A stretch of 59,517 nt of DNA from positions 1-59,517 of the forward strand of contig CAIVLE010000057.1 in assembly GCA_903906635.1 (NCBI GenBank), read 5' to 3'. Both the position numbers and the translations under genes were made by a program. This stretch comes from an uncultured Burkholderiales bacterium. Lineage in GTDB: Bacteria > Pseudomonadota > Gammaproteobacteria > Burkholderiales > Burkholderiaceae_C. Positions 7,842 to 16,592 of the stretch are shown here, one piece after another (the first letter of the stretch is position 1; each line of letters begins with the position of its first letter). The notes beneath the pieces are model-generated. The model saw only the letters and a list, made by a program, of their open reading frames with translations, was not told the origin of the DNA and did no database searches.

Positions 7842-10052
7842 TCAAGTTTGGCGCATTTCGCGCAATTCGGCATTGGCATGACGCAATCGGTCGGCAATTG
7901 CCAAAGCCACAGCGCGCATGACGCTGATGCTCATCACGGGGTCACCCACCGCCACCTTGGCAAAGGAACGGCGGTCGATTGAAATCAATTCTGTGTCGCG
8001 CGTGGCTTGCACATCGGCCGAGTGAGCTCGCCCATCCAAGAACGACATTTCACCAAAAAACTGTCCTCTGCTAAAGGTGGCCAAGTGAATCGTCTTGCCA
8101 TCGGCCACCGGCAAGCTGACCTTGACCTCGCCCCGGCTGATGAGCATCAACTCGTGCCCCACCGTGTCTGCGGCAAACACCACATCACCCGCTTGGTAGG
8201 CTCGCACCACCTGGCAGCGCTCCAAGGCGGCCAACTCAGCGTCATTCAAGCCTTGGAAGACCTCGAACTTGCCCAAGGACAAACCTTCGCCTGACACGTG
8301 CTCGTGGCCTGCCAGTTTGAGAGTCTCGTCTTCAATCCACTCCAAGGCATCGTCAAACTCGTCAAAAATTTTGGCGGTGTTGTCTGATAACAAACCAATG
8401 TGGTCCACATAGGAGCGCAGGTCTCGTCCGTTGGGCAAGCGCTCAGGCACACGGGTGAGTACGAGCCGGGCATTTTTTTCGGCCAGCATGTTGCGAATGC
8501 GCTCAATCATGTGCCCCGCCGTCATGTCCATCGACTGCACACGCAAGAAGTCGAGCAACACAAAGCGCGCGCCGCTTAGCTCTGGTTCGATGGCACTGTA
8601 GAGCTGGTCGGTGGTTCCAAAAAACAAGCTCCCTTGCAATTCAAAAATCACCGTGTGCTGGCCTTCTTTGGCCAACACGTCCAGCTCGTGCAGGTTGCGC
8701 ACGCGGGATGAAAACACCTTGTTGCCAAAGCTCTTGCGACGGATGGTAGAGGTGTGGATTTGCTCGCGCAAGAACAACAAAATGGCCATGGCCACACCCA
8801 CGCCCGAGGCAGCAATCAGGCTCACGGTGTTGGCCACAATCACCACCAAGATGATCACACAGAAGTCAAGCACCGTGTCTTTGGAGCGAACCAAGTGCCA
8901 TGTATGCCAGTCGATCATCTTCAAACCAATGACGATCAACAGAGCAGCCAACGCAGCCACAGGGACCCAAGCGATCAACGAGGTCAACAAGACAATCGCC
9001 AACAACGACCACAGCCCCTGGAACACGCCCGACAAGTAGGTCGCGCCGCCGCTGGCTTTGTTCACCAAGGTCGCCCCCATGGTGCCTGCACCGGGTGCGC
9101 CACCAATCAAGGCCGAGGCCAAGTTGCCCAAGCCTTGTCCAATCAACTCTTGGTTGGAGTTGTGGCGCGAGCCGGTCAACGCGTCCAAGACCACACACGT
9201 TTTGAGGGTGTCAATCGACAACAACACCGCCAAGGTCACGGCTGGGAATACGATGTGCTCCCAATGCGGCAAGCCTGACTCAGACATGCTCTTCCAGGGT
9301 CCGCTCAGGGTATCAAGCAAGCCCTCACTGCCCACTGCCAACGGCCCAATGATCAAGGGGTTGTCATGCAAGGCACGCAACTGCGGCCAGGCGCTCAAGG
9401 CCAGCAACCAATACGCAGCCATTCCCGCCAACAAACCCAAAATGACCGCAGGCACGCGGGTGGACAAGCGCGGCGCGAGCAACATCACCCCAGCGGTGGC
9501 TGCGCCCACCACCAAGCTGGGCAATTGCCAGAGTTCTGGTGCCATCAAACCTTGCCACCAATTCATTCCTTTGGGCAAGGCCATCCACTTGGGCAACTGA
9601 CTCATGACAATGATCAAGCCCACACCGCTCAAGTACCCGCTGACGACCGGAAACGGCATGTACTTGATCAGCTCACCAATGCGCAACAAACCAAAAGAGA
9701 TTTGCACCAAGCTACTCAAGAGGGCCACCAAGAACAAGGTCATCACCACTGCGCCCACGCCACTGCCTTGTTGAGTCATTTGGATGGTCAGGGCCGACAA
9801 CACCGCCGCTGCAGGCGCGCAGGGGGCCGAGATCAATCGCTGCGTGCCGCCAAAGGAGGCGGCAATCAAGCCCAAAGCAGCCACACCCAACATGCCAGCC
9901 AAGGCGCCTTTGGCGCCGTACTCTGCCCCCAGGGGAGAGAAGATGGTGACTCCAAAGGCGATGGCCGAGGGCAGTGCGACCAGCATGGCGGCAAAGCCGC
10001 CCCAGATGTCGCCCGATAAGTTGTTGGGTGCGCGAAAGGCAAGTGTGCTCAT
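7842..10052 (-). CDS. SulP-family anion transporter with STAS and cyclic-nucleotide-binding domains
   Basis: Inner-membrane transporter of 736 residues. Residues ~1-430 form the SulP core (GFAAMLVALPSAIAFGVTIFSPLG, QRLISAPCAPAAAVLSALT, MPFPVVSGYLSGVGLIIVMSQ); a STAS domain follows at ~455-570 (HTVIFELQGSLFFGTTDQLY). The last ~130 residues are a cNMP-binding/Crp-like domain (YQAGDVVFAADTVGHELMLI, GQFFGEMSFLDGRAHSADV). SulP proteins carry sulfate, bicarbonate or dicarboxylates. The appended CNBD suggests gating by a cyclic nucleotide, although the phosphate-cassette Arg-Ala pair reads R-A-H-S, so binding is uncertain. It lies 16 bases after the hydrolase gene and 27 before the hydroxylase genes on the same strand. 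Confidence 0.9.
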   Translation of the reverse strand: MSTLAFRAPNNLSGDIWGGFAAMLVALPSAIAFGVTIFSPLGAEYGAKGALAGMLGVAALGLIAASFGGTQRLISAPCAPAAAVLSALTIQMTQQGSGVGAVVMTLFLVALLSSLVQISFGLLRIGELIKYMPFPVVSGYLSGVGLIIVMSQLPKWMALPKGMNWWQGLMAPELWQLPSLVVGAATAGVMLLAPRLSTRVPAVILGLLAGMAAYWLLALSAWPQLRALHDNPLIIGPLAVGSEGLLDTLSGPWKSMSESGLPHWEHIVFPAVTLAVLLSIDTLKTCVVLDALTGSRHNSNQELIGQGLGNLASALIGGAPGAGTMGATLVNKASGGATYLSGVFQGLWSLLAIVLLTSLIAWVPVAALAALLIVIGLKMIDWHTWHLVRSKDTVLDFCVIILVVIVANTVSLIAASGVGVAMAILLFLREQIHTSTIRRKSFGNKVFSSRVRNLHELDVLAKEGQHTVIFELQGSLFFGTTDQLYSAIEPELSGARFVLLDFLRVQSMDMTAGHMIERIRNMLAEKNARLVLTRVPERLPNGRDLRSYVDHIGLLSDNTAKIFDEFDDALEWIEDETLKLAGHEHVSGEGLSLGKFEVFQGLNDAELAALERCQVVRAYQAGDVVFAADTVGHELMLISRGEVKVSLPVADGKTIHLATFSRGQFFGEMSFLDGRAHSADVQATRDTELISIDRRSFAKVAVGDPVMSISVMRAVALAIADRLRHANAELREMRQT

Positions 10053-10068
10053 GGGCTTAGCCTAACAT

Positions 10069-11139
10069 TCAACGGGTGCTACTTCCTCTGGGTGTTTGTG
10101 CCAGTAGACCCATGAGTTCGCTCTTCCACCATTTGGCTTGTCCGGTCGTGCCGTGGCCAGAGGTTTGGTCAGACGCCGGAATCAAAAACAAGCGCGCCGA
10201 GGGCAAGCGTTGCAAAGCTTTCTCCATCAAACCCAAGCTAGGCGGATTGCGCTCATCATCGGCCGAATTGATGACCAAGACCTTGGCCTTGATCTTTTCC
10301 AAATGCGGATTGGGGTTGTAGTCGCGTGACGCTTCCCACAAGTAAAGGTGGTTGTTGGCGTCCGCAGTAGACGGCGCTTTCAAGCTTTGGTCCAGCAAGG
10401 CGTCGGCCTTTTCACGCGTGGGGGCCTTGCGGTACAGCCCTTGATCGCCACCGTTCGTGGCCACGGTGAAAAAGACATTGGCAAATTGCAAGCTCGGCGG
10501 TTGGGTGGTGTAGTTGCCGTTCATCCACGCGGGGTCCCTGCGAATCGACTCCACGATGAAACGGCGCATCATCCAGTTGCGCCCCGACATGGGGTTAGGC
10601 GTGGAGGCCATGGGCACCAAGACGTCCATGAAGTCTGGATGCGTCACGCCCCACACCCAAGCGTGCATGCCGCCCATCGAGTTGCCCAACACCATGCGCA
10701 CATGTTGAAGGCCCAAGCCCTCGGTCAACAAGCGGTAATGCGCTGCCACCATGTCGTCGTAATTGAAGCGCGCAAACTGGGTGCGCAATCCGTCAGAGGG
10801 CTTGCTGGAGCGGCCCGCTCCCAAAGCGTCGGGCAAGATGATGAAGTACTTTTGGACATCCAGGGCTTGGCCTGGACCAAACAACTCACCCGCGAACTCG
10901 GGCGTCAAAAAACTGGCGCCGTCGCTGGTGGTTCCATGCAACAACACCACCGGCTCGCCGCGCGGGTCCCCCACCGTGGTGTAGGCCAGACGCACCTCGG
11001 GCATCACCTCACCGGTATGAAAGCGAAAGTCTTTGGCCACCCAAACGCCGCTTTGAGGTGTGGGGTAATTTTGGGCATAGCCCAGACAAGCGCTCAAGAG
11101 TCCCAACAGTGCCAACAGTTTTTTCACAACTCGCCCCAT
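10069..11139 (-). CDS. Exported MetX-like alpha/beta hydrolase, probable lipoprotein
   Basis: A 356-residue alpha/beta hydrolase resembling homoserine O-acetyltransferase (MetX) but with an export signal MGRVVKKLLALLGLLSAC. The segment LSAC fits a lipobox, so it is probably a lipoprotein with Cys18 lipidated. Visible family features are VVLLHGTTSDGASF (oxyanion region), the nucleophile elbow GNSMGGMHAW, NSADDERNPP (acid) and SGHGTTGQAKWW (histidine). Its periplasmic location argues against methionine biosynthesis; an esterase or acyl-transfer role is more likely. It is the first gene of the probable four-gene minus-strand unit ending at 5092, and starts 135 bases from the divergent TonB receptor gene. 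Confidence 0.82.
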   Translation of the reverse strand: MGRVVKKLLALLGLLSACLGYAQNYPTPQSGVWVAKDFRFHTGEVMPEVRLAYTTVGDPRGEPVVLLHGTTSDGASFLTPEFAGELFGPGQALDVQKYFIILPDALGAGRSSKPSDGLRTQFARFNYDDMVAAHYRLLTEGLGLQHVRMVLGNSMGGMHAWVWGVTHPDFMDVLVPMASTPNPMSGRNWMMRRFIVESIRRDPAWMNGNYTTQPPSLQFANVFFTVATNGGDQGLYRKAPTREKADALLDQSLKAPSTADANNHLYLWEASRDYNPNPHLEKIKAKVLVINSADDERNPPSLGLMEKALQRLPSARLFLIPASDQTSGHGTTGQAKWWKSELMGLLAQTPRGSSTR

Positions 11140-11228
11140 CTCTGTGCTCCAGCCTCTAAGCGTTTAAAACCACCCGGCACTCTACTGATTTAGCGCCGTA
11201 CAGGTGTCGCCCATGCAACTGCTGGGGT

Positions 11229-11248
11229 CGATCTCCCCCCTAAGATCG
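11229..11248. repeat. Inverted repeat in the divergent hydrolase/TonB-receptor promoter region
   Basis: CGATCT (11229-11234) and AGATCG (11243-11248) form six-base arms around eight bases in the 135-base intergenic region, 27 bases before the receptor gene. It could be an operator or a small leader hairpin; nothing in the sequence distinguishes these. Confidence 0.35.
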
Positions 11249-11274
11249 TTCACCATCCAGCGTTTGAAAGAAAG

Positions 11275-13389
11275 TTGCGTGTGCTCAACCGACTGTTTGC
11301 CGTTGCCGCCTTTTGCGTTGTTTGCGCCGTCTGTGGGCCTGTGCTGGCTCAGCGCGAGCCTGAAGTCTTGTCCGAGGTGACGGTCCAAAGCGGGCGCTTG
11401 GCACAAAAACAATTTGACGCGCCTGCGTCGGTCTATGCCATTGATGCGCAGACCATCCAAAACTCTGGCCCCCAAGTCAACTTATCGGACGTCTTAGCCC
11501 AAGTGCCCGGGGTGGTGGCCTTGAACCGCAATAACTATGCGCAAGACGTGCAAATCTCCATCCGCGGCTTTGGCGCGCGTTCGGCCTTTGGCGTTCGTGG
11601 CATTCGCATCATCACCGATGACATTCCCGCCACCATCCCCGATGGCCAGGGCCAAACCTCCACCGTCAGCATGACCTCTGCTGAACGCATCGAGGTCTTG
11701 ACGGGACCTTTGGCCCAGCTGTATGGCAACGCTTCGGGCGGCGTGATCCAAACCTACACCCGCGAAGCGGGGGATCAGCCCGAGTTGCGTAACCAACTGA
11801 GCGTGGGATCCTATGGACTGACTCGGACCGACTGGCAAATGAGCCAACGCAGCGGCTCTGTCGGCCTGGTGGCCGACTACAGCACCTTTGGCACCAGCGG
11901 CTACCGCGACAACAGCGATGCGCGCCGACAACAACTCAACAGCGTCATCACTGTCGACGCCCAACCCGACACCCGCGTCAAACTGATCCTCAACGTCTTG
12001 GACATGCCCTATGCCAAAGACCCCACGGGTCTGAGTGCGACCGACGCGCTGGCCAAACCCTCGTCTGCCTCAGCCCTGGCAGTGCTCAATGGAGCGCAAA
12101 AAACCGTCAGCCACCAACAAATGGGCGTGGTGGTTGACCATCGCTTGAGCAGCGACTTGAGTGCCAAGGCACGTGTCTACTCGGGCACACGTGAGACGCT
12201 GCAATACCAAGCGGGGACCGCCACGTCGACGCCCCCAAAAGCCACCTGGGTGGGCTTGAGTCGCGATTTCGATGGCTTTGGATTGCAACTCAACGGCAAA
12301 GCCAAACTGAGCCCTTCGCAACGCATGGATTGGGTGATTGGCTTTGACCAAGATCATTCGGTGGAGCAGCGCCAAGGCGGTGGCACGCAAAGCGGGGTCA
12401 AAACCTCTGGCCTGACGCGCAACGAGTCCAACCAAGCCAAAAATAGCGACTACTTCGCACAAACCAACTGGCACCTGGCTGAGCGCTGGACGCTCACCAT
12501 GGGCGTTCGCAGCAGCGAGGTGGTGTTGAGCAGCGTCAACCAATGCTGGGATTCAAGCTGCACCGCCAGGGGCGACACCGGAAGCGCCACCTACAAGGCA
12601 ACCAGTACTGTGTTGGGTGCGACATGGCATGTGCGTGATGACCTCAACCTGTACCTCAACCAAGGCCGTGGATTTGAAACACCGACACTGTCTGAGACGG
12701 CCTATCAAAACAGCACCAACACCGGAGGCTTTAACTTACAAGCCTCCAAGAGCGAGCACTGGGAGTTGGGCAGCAAGTGGTTGCTCAATGCCAACTCACG
12801 CCTTGACGCCGCTTGGTTTCGCATCAAAACTGACAACGAAATCGCCGTCGACTCCTCGGCGGCCAACACCTCGTACAAAAACGTCGGCCAAACCGTGCGA
12901 GAGGGCGTGGAGCTTTCTGCGCGCAGCGCCATCACCGCGCACTGGCGCACACAGGCCTCCTACAACTACATCAGCGCCACCTACCAACAAGGCTTTGGGG
13001 GTGTTCCCGTTGGCAGCAGCCTGCCCAGCATTCCGGCGCGACAACTCTTTTCGTCCCTTCAATGGTCTGAGAAAGGGTTTGCCCTGCCAGGGGGAAAACC
13101 CGCTTTGGGGACCGAGCTGTCGCTGGACTGGGTGGCACGCTCGCAGGTCTGGGCAAGCGACCTCAACACACCGGGCACGAGTGCCGCTGGGTTTGGCCTC
13201 TTGAATGCGCGGGCACGCCAGCGTTACTCATGGGGTCATGCACAAATTGAGGCGTTTGTGGGCATTGACAACTTGACCAACAAAGACATGGTGGGCTCGG
13301 TGATCATCAACCAAAAGGCGTCTCGTTATTTCGAGCCTGGCTTGCCACGCAACTGGGTGATGGGCGTGCAAAGCCGTATCCCCTTGTAA
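11275..13389 (+). CDS. pqqU: TonB-dependent outer-membrane receptor, PqqU/YncD-like
   Basis: A 704-residue outer-membrane receptor with signal peptide (AVAAFCVVCAVCGPVLAQ), TonB-box-like SEVTV, plug and 22-strand barrel. From memory it matches E. coli YncD, renamed PqqU, the TonB-dependent PQQ receptor, over its whole length: plug NYAQDVQISIRGFGARS, IPATIPDGQGQTS and LYGNASGGV; barrel NQGRGFETPTLSE, DNEIAVDSS and SYKNVGQTVREGVEL; C-terminus NLTNKDMVGSVIINQ and SRYFEPGLPRNW. The next genes are a PQQ-type dehydrogenase and a cytochrome c, which supports PQQ as ligand. The start is TTG at 11275 or GTG at 11281; GAAAGAAAG upstream serves either. A pyrophosphate-quinone analogue as ligand is not excluded. 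Confidence 0.85.
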   Translation: MRVLNRLFAVAAFCVVCAVCGPVLAQREPEVLSEVTVQSGRLAQKQFDAPASVYAIDAQTIQNSGPQVNLSDVLAQVPGVVALNRNNYAQDVQISIRGFGARSAFGVRGIRIITDDIPATIPDGQGQTSTVSMTSAERIEVLTGPLAQLYGNASGGVIQTYTREAGDQPELRNQLSVGSYGLTRTDWQMSQRSGSVGLVADYSTFGTSGYRDNSDARRQQLNSVITVDAQPDTRVKLILNVLDMPYAKDPTGLSATDALAKPSSASALAVLNGAQKTVSHQQMGVVVDHRLSSDLSAKARVYSGTRETLQYQAGTATSTPPKATWVGLSRDFDGFGLQLNGKAKLSPSQRMDWVIGFDQDHSVEQRQGGGTQSGVKTSGLTRNESNQAKNSDYFAQTNWHLAERWTLTMGVRSSEVVLSSVNQCWDSSCTARGDTGSATYKATSTVLGATWHVRDDLNLYLNQGRGFETPTLSETAYQNSTNTGGFNLQASKSEHWELGSKWLLNANSRLDAAWFRIKTDNEIAVDSSAANTSYKNVGQTVREGVELSARSAITAHWRTQASYNYISATYQQGFGGVPVGSSLPSIPARQLFSSLQWSEKGFALPGGKPALGTELSLDWVARSQVWASDLNTPGTSAAGFGLLNARARQRYSWGHAQIEAFVGIDNLTNKDMVGSVIINQKASRYFEPGLPRNWVMGVQSRIPL

Positions 13390-13494
13390 GCCAGTCCTAG
13401 CGATTACCCTCACGCGCAGGCCATGAATCGCCTTTGCGACTCGCCTGCGGTTTGACTTCGTTTTAAATCCACCACCTCACACAAGGAGACCTCC

Positions 13495-14724
13495 GTGCAA
13501 CAACGACGCTTCATCCGCACGCTGCAACATGCAGCCCTTACCCTGGGCCTGGGCCTGGCCAGCGCAGGTGCTTTTGCGCAAGCTGCGGCTGCCCCCGCCA
13601 TTCCACCTTCTTGGGCACAAGGACGTACCCCCGATCAAGTGGCGTTGAATTTGACGCCCAACCCACCGGGCATGACCGCTTTGCCAGCCAGCGACATTCC
13701 GACCCAAAACCTCAAAGCACCTGCTGGCTTTAAAGTAGAGCTGTGGGCCTCGGGCATGCCCAATGCCCGCTCGATGGTGCAAAGCCCCAGCGGCACATTG
13801 TTTGTTGGCACCCGCTTCACGGGCAACGTCTATGCCGTGATCGACAAAGGTGACAAGCGCGAAGTCAAAACCATCGCCAAAGGCCTGCACCGCCCCAACG
13901 GCGTGGCCTTCAAAGACGGCTCGCTGTATGTGGCCGAGTTGTCGCGCATCATCCGCTACGACAACATCGAAGCCAACCTCGACAACCCACCTGCACCTGT
14001 GGTTGTGTTTGACGCCCTGCCCAACGACGAAGCGCACGGCTGGAAGTTCATGAAGTTGAGCCCGGACGGCAACTATCTGTATTTCCAAATCGGCACACCC
14101 GCCAACATCGTGGTGCAACCCGTGACGCACGCCACCATCGTGCGCCTGAACCTCAAGACCAACAAACTTGAAACCATGGCCCATGGCGTGCGCAACAGCG
14201 TGGGCATGGACTTTCACCCCGTGACCAAAGAACTCTGGTTCACCAACAACGGTCGCGACTGGGTCAATGACGACCTGCCCAACGACACCTTGCACCGCCT
14301 CACCCACAAAGGCATGAACTTTGGCTATCCCTTCTGCCACCAAGGCGACTTGCTGGACCCAGATCACGGCAAAGGGCGCAGCTGCGACGAGTTTGACAAA
14401 CCCGTCTTGAAGATTGGCCCACACGTGGCGGCTTTGGGCATGCGTTTTTATACCGGCAAACAATTTCCAGCTGAGTACAAAAACAACATCTTCATCGCTG
14501 AGCATGGCTCTTGGAACCGTACCAAGAAATCCGGCTACGACGTGGTGCGCGTGGTGCTCGATGCCAAAGGCAATGTGACCAAAAAAGAAGTTTTCATCTC
14601 CGGCTGGGCTTCCGGCGAAGACTACTTCGGTCGCCCCGCTGACGTGCATGTCTTGAAAGACGGCTCGATGCTGGTGTCTGACGATGTAGCGGGCGCGATC
14701 TTTCGCGTGACCTACGCGAAATGA
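13495..14724 (+). CDS. PQQ-dependent sugar (sorbosone-type) dehydrogenase, periplasmic
   Basis: A 409-residue beta-propeller of the soluble glucose/L-sorbosone dehydrogenase family, which oxidises aldoses or related aldehydes using PQQ. It has a signal peptide (LGLGLASAGAFAQA) and typical propeller blades: LKAPAGFKVELWASG, ARSMVQSPSGTLFVGTR, LHRPNGVAFKDGSLYVAE, GVRNSVGMDFHPVTKELWFTNNGRD, GMNFGYPFCHQGD, HVAALGMRFYTG, NIFIAEHGSWNRT and GRPADVHVLKDGSMLVSDD. The start is GTG at 13495 with AAGGAG ten bases upstream. The cytochrome c gene overlaps it by four bases (ATGA), so electrons from PQQH2 probably pass to that cytochrome. The exact substrate is unknown. Confidence 0.9.
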   Translation: MQQRRFIRTLQHAALTLGLGLASAGAFAQAAAAPAIPPSWAQGRTPDQVALNLTPNPPGMTALPASDIPTQNLKAPAGFKVELWASGMPNARSMVQSPSGTLFVGTRFTGNVYAVIDKGDKREVKTIAKGLHRPNGVAFKDGSLYVAELSRIIRYDNIEANLDNPPAPVVVFDALPNDEAHGWKFMKLSPDGNYLYFQIGTPANIVVQPVTHATIVRLNLKTNKLETMAHGVRNSVGMDFHPVTKELWFTNNGRDWVNDDLPNDTLHRLTHKGMNFGYPFCHQGDLLDPDHGKGRSCDEFDKPVLKIGPHVAALGMRFYTGKQFPAEYKNNIFIAEHGSWNRTKKSGYDVVRVVLDAKGNVTKKEVFISGWASGEDYFGRPADVHVLKDGSMLVSDDVAGAIFRVTYAK

Positions 14725-15320
14725 GCTTGCTCAAGCTCTCCAAGGCCATTCAAGGAATGGCCTTTTTTACGTTGACGCTTGCTAGCACGCTGGCGTTTTG
14801 TGCACCTGATGCGGCGGCCGGCAAAGCCAAAGCTCAGGTATGTGCGGCATGCCACGGCGAGCAAGGGGTGTCTTCCATTGCAGGTGTGCCGCATTTGGCC
14901 GCGCAGCCGCCGCTGTCGGTGTTCTACCAGTTGCTGCAATTTCGTGACCAACGCCGAAAAGGCGGTGGCATGGAAGCCATTGCTGCGAGCCTGAGCGAGC
15001 AAGACATGCGAGACATTGCCGCGCATTACGCCGCCCAACCCGCTCCCCCTGCCCAATCGGGCGGTGACGCCGCCAAAATTGCCAAAGGCCAAACCATAGC
15101 TCAACAGCAATATTGTTCCTCATGCCACGGTGCCCAGTTGCAAGGCCAAAAGCATGTGCCCCGTTTGTCGGGACAAGCCAGCGACTACTTCACCCTTCAA
15201 TTGCGCAACTTGCGCTCGGGCGCACGCGCTGACATGGACGGCACCATGGGCAGCGCCGCACGCAGCTTGAGCGACGAAGAAATTGAAGCCATGGCGGTTT
15301 ACTCAGCCAGCTTGCCTTAG
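14721..15320 (+). CDS. Diheme cytochrome c (c4-like), partner of the PQQ dehydrogenase
   Basis: A 199-residue periplasmic cytochrome with signal peptide (MAFFTLTLASTLAFCAPDA) and two class I heme domains: CAACH at 41-45 and CSSCH at 132-136. GVSSIAGVPHLAAQP and a second RLSGQASDYFTLQLRNLRSGAR are typical of cytochrome c4/c553-like tandem domains. Translational coupling to the dehydrogenase gene (shared ATGA) indicates it is the dedicated electron acceptor handing electrons to a terminal oxidase. It converges with the ATP-grasp gene, 27 bases away. Confidence 0.9.
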   Translation: MSLLKLSKAIQGMAFFTLTLASTLAFCAPDAAAGKAKAQVCAACHGEQGVSSIAGVPHLAAQPPLSVFYQLLQFRDQRRKGGGMEAIAASLSEQDMRDIAAHYAAQPAPPAQSGGDAAKIAKGQTIAQQQYCSSCHGAQLQGQKHVPRLSGQASDYFTLQLRNLRSGARADMDGTMGSAARSLSDEEIEAMAVYSASLP

Positions 15321-15347
15321 CGCTCAAGCCTTTGTGTGTCGCCGGCG

Positions 15348-16586
15348 CTACAACAGGTGCACGCTGGAGTCGGCGACAAATTGCAGGGCCAATGCTTGGG
15401 CATCGGCCCTGCTTGCCGCACAAGTCATCACATACCCAATTCGGTCAGCGTTTTCCATCGGTTCACGCACTGGTGAGCCTGTTGATTTCAAGATTTCTAC
15501 GCAGCAAATGCGCGGGTCTGTCAAAGGCGGAGATACCACCCGATCAAGCACTCCGGGCCTATCGGCCACGATCCAACGGGTGACAGCCACGTCGCCAGTC
15601 ACAGGCAAAGGATGCAGTGGGAGTCCTAAGTGCAAGTCGATCAAATCTGAGTGCACCGAGCGATGCAAGGCGTAGGACATCAACCGAGGAATTTTGGCCC
15701 CCACCAAGCGCGGATTGATCTCAATCAATTGGATGGCGTCTTGCGAGACCATCAACTCAACATGGGTCGCTCCACAATCAAAACCCACCGCGTCGAGCAC
15801 GGCAAACACATAGTCTTCGATGATGCGGTATTGCCCTTGATTGGGCGTGAAACACCCGCCTTGAATGGCAAACGACGGGGGCTCGAAAAACAGCTTTTCA
15901 TTGATGCCCAACAACTGATGCACGCCGTCTTGGGTGAACGTGTCGCAGCCAATCACGATGCCCGACATGAATTGCTCGACCAACAAGCGGTCATTGGCTT
16001 GCACCCCCAGGCCATAGTCAGCGCGCGAAGGCAGCATGTCCTCAAGGGGGGACATGACGGGATCGAGGTCGAGTTCGGTTTGAAGCACCACCACATTTTG
16101 CGAACCATAGCCGTCGGCTGGTTTGATCAAGACGGGCAATCCAATCTCAGCCACCGCTTGTTGGAGCTCCAGGGTTGAGCTCGCCAATGCAAAAGCGGGT
16201 TGCCTCAGGCCATGCGCCTGTAGCCGAGCTCGGACATTGAATTTGTCGCGCAGCAGCACAGCAGCATCTGGGTTGAGGTATTTCAATTTCAGCATCTGTG
16301 CGATGTTGGCAGCCTCAATCAGGCGTATGTCCAAGAGGCACAGCACGGCATCGAAAGCCAAGCGTTGGTGGCTCTCCCACACCTTGGCTTGCACGGTTTG
16401 CATATCAAAGCTCGGCACCTCCAAACACGAGGTGGCACGCTCTATCCAAGGGCGCACCTCAGCTTGTTGTTGGTACAAGGCCAAATCAGCCGTCAAAAAT
16501 GTGAAGCTGTCGCCTCTGTCATGGGCTGCTTGCAAGATATCGGTGTCATTGCCACCGGGCAGTTCAATGATGAGCAGGTGCGCCAT
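15348..16586 (-). CDS. ATP-grasp ligase (CARNS/D-Ala-D-Ala-ligase-like)
   Basis: A 412-residue cytoplasmic ATP-grasp enzyme, a family that forms acyl-phosphates from carboxylates and couples them to amines, thiols or hydroxyls. The N-terminal ~100 residues form a pre-ATP-grasp Rossmann-like domain (LLIIELPGGNDTDILQAAH). The ATP-grasp fold follows: AEIGLPVLIKPADGYGSQNV (ATP-binding lysine), LLVEQFMSGIVIGCDTF and the Mg-binding HVELMVSQ ... IQLIEINPRLVG, with Glu and Asn ligands. It is the last gene of a six-gene operon (start seven bases after the FMN reductase stop). It resembles dipeptide or amino-acid ligases of natural-product pathways; the substrate is unknown. Confidence 0.85.
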   Translation of the reverse strand: MAHLLIIELPGGNDTDILQAAHDRGDSFTFLTADLALYQQQAEVRPWIERATSCLEVPSFDMQTVQAKVWESHQRLAFDAVLCLLDIRLIEAANIAQMLKLKYLNPDAAVLLRDKFNVRARLQAHGLRQPAFALASSTLELQQAVAEIGLPVLIKPADGYGSQNVVVLQTELDLDPVMSPLEDMLPSRADYGLGVQANDRLLVEQFMSGIVIGCDTFTQDGVHQLLGINEKLFFEPPSFAIQGGCFTPNQGQYRIIEDYVFAVLDAVGFDCGATHVELMVSQDAIQLIEINPRLVGAKIPRLMSYALHRSVHSDLIDLHLGLPLHPLPVTGDVAVTRWIVADRPGVLDRVVSPPLTDPRICCVEILKSTGSPVREPMENADRIGYVMTCAASRADAQALALQFVADSSVHLL

Positions 16587-16592
16587 GAGGTC

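Noticed and set aside
13477-14649. Long minus-strand open frame (390 codons) opposite the PQQ dehydrogenase gene
   Set aside because: It is the antisense shadow of a well-supported gene; its His/Gly/Val-rich translation has no family resemblance.
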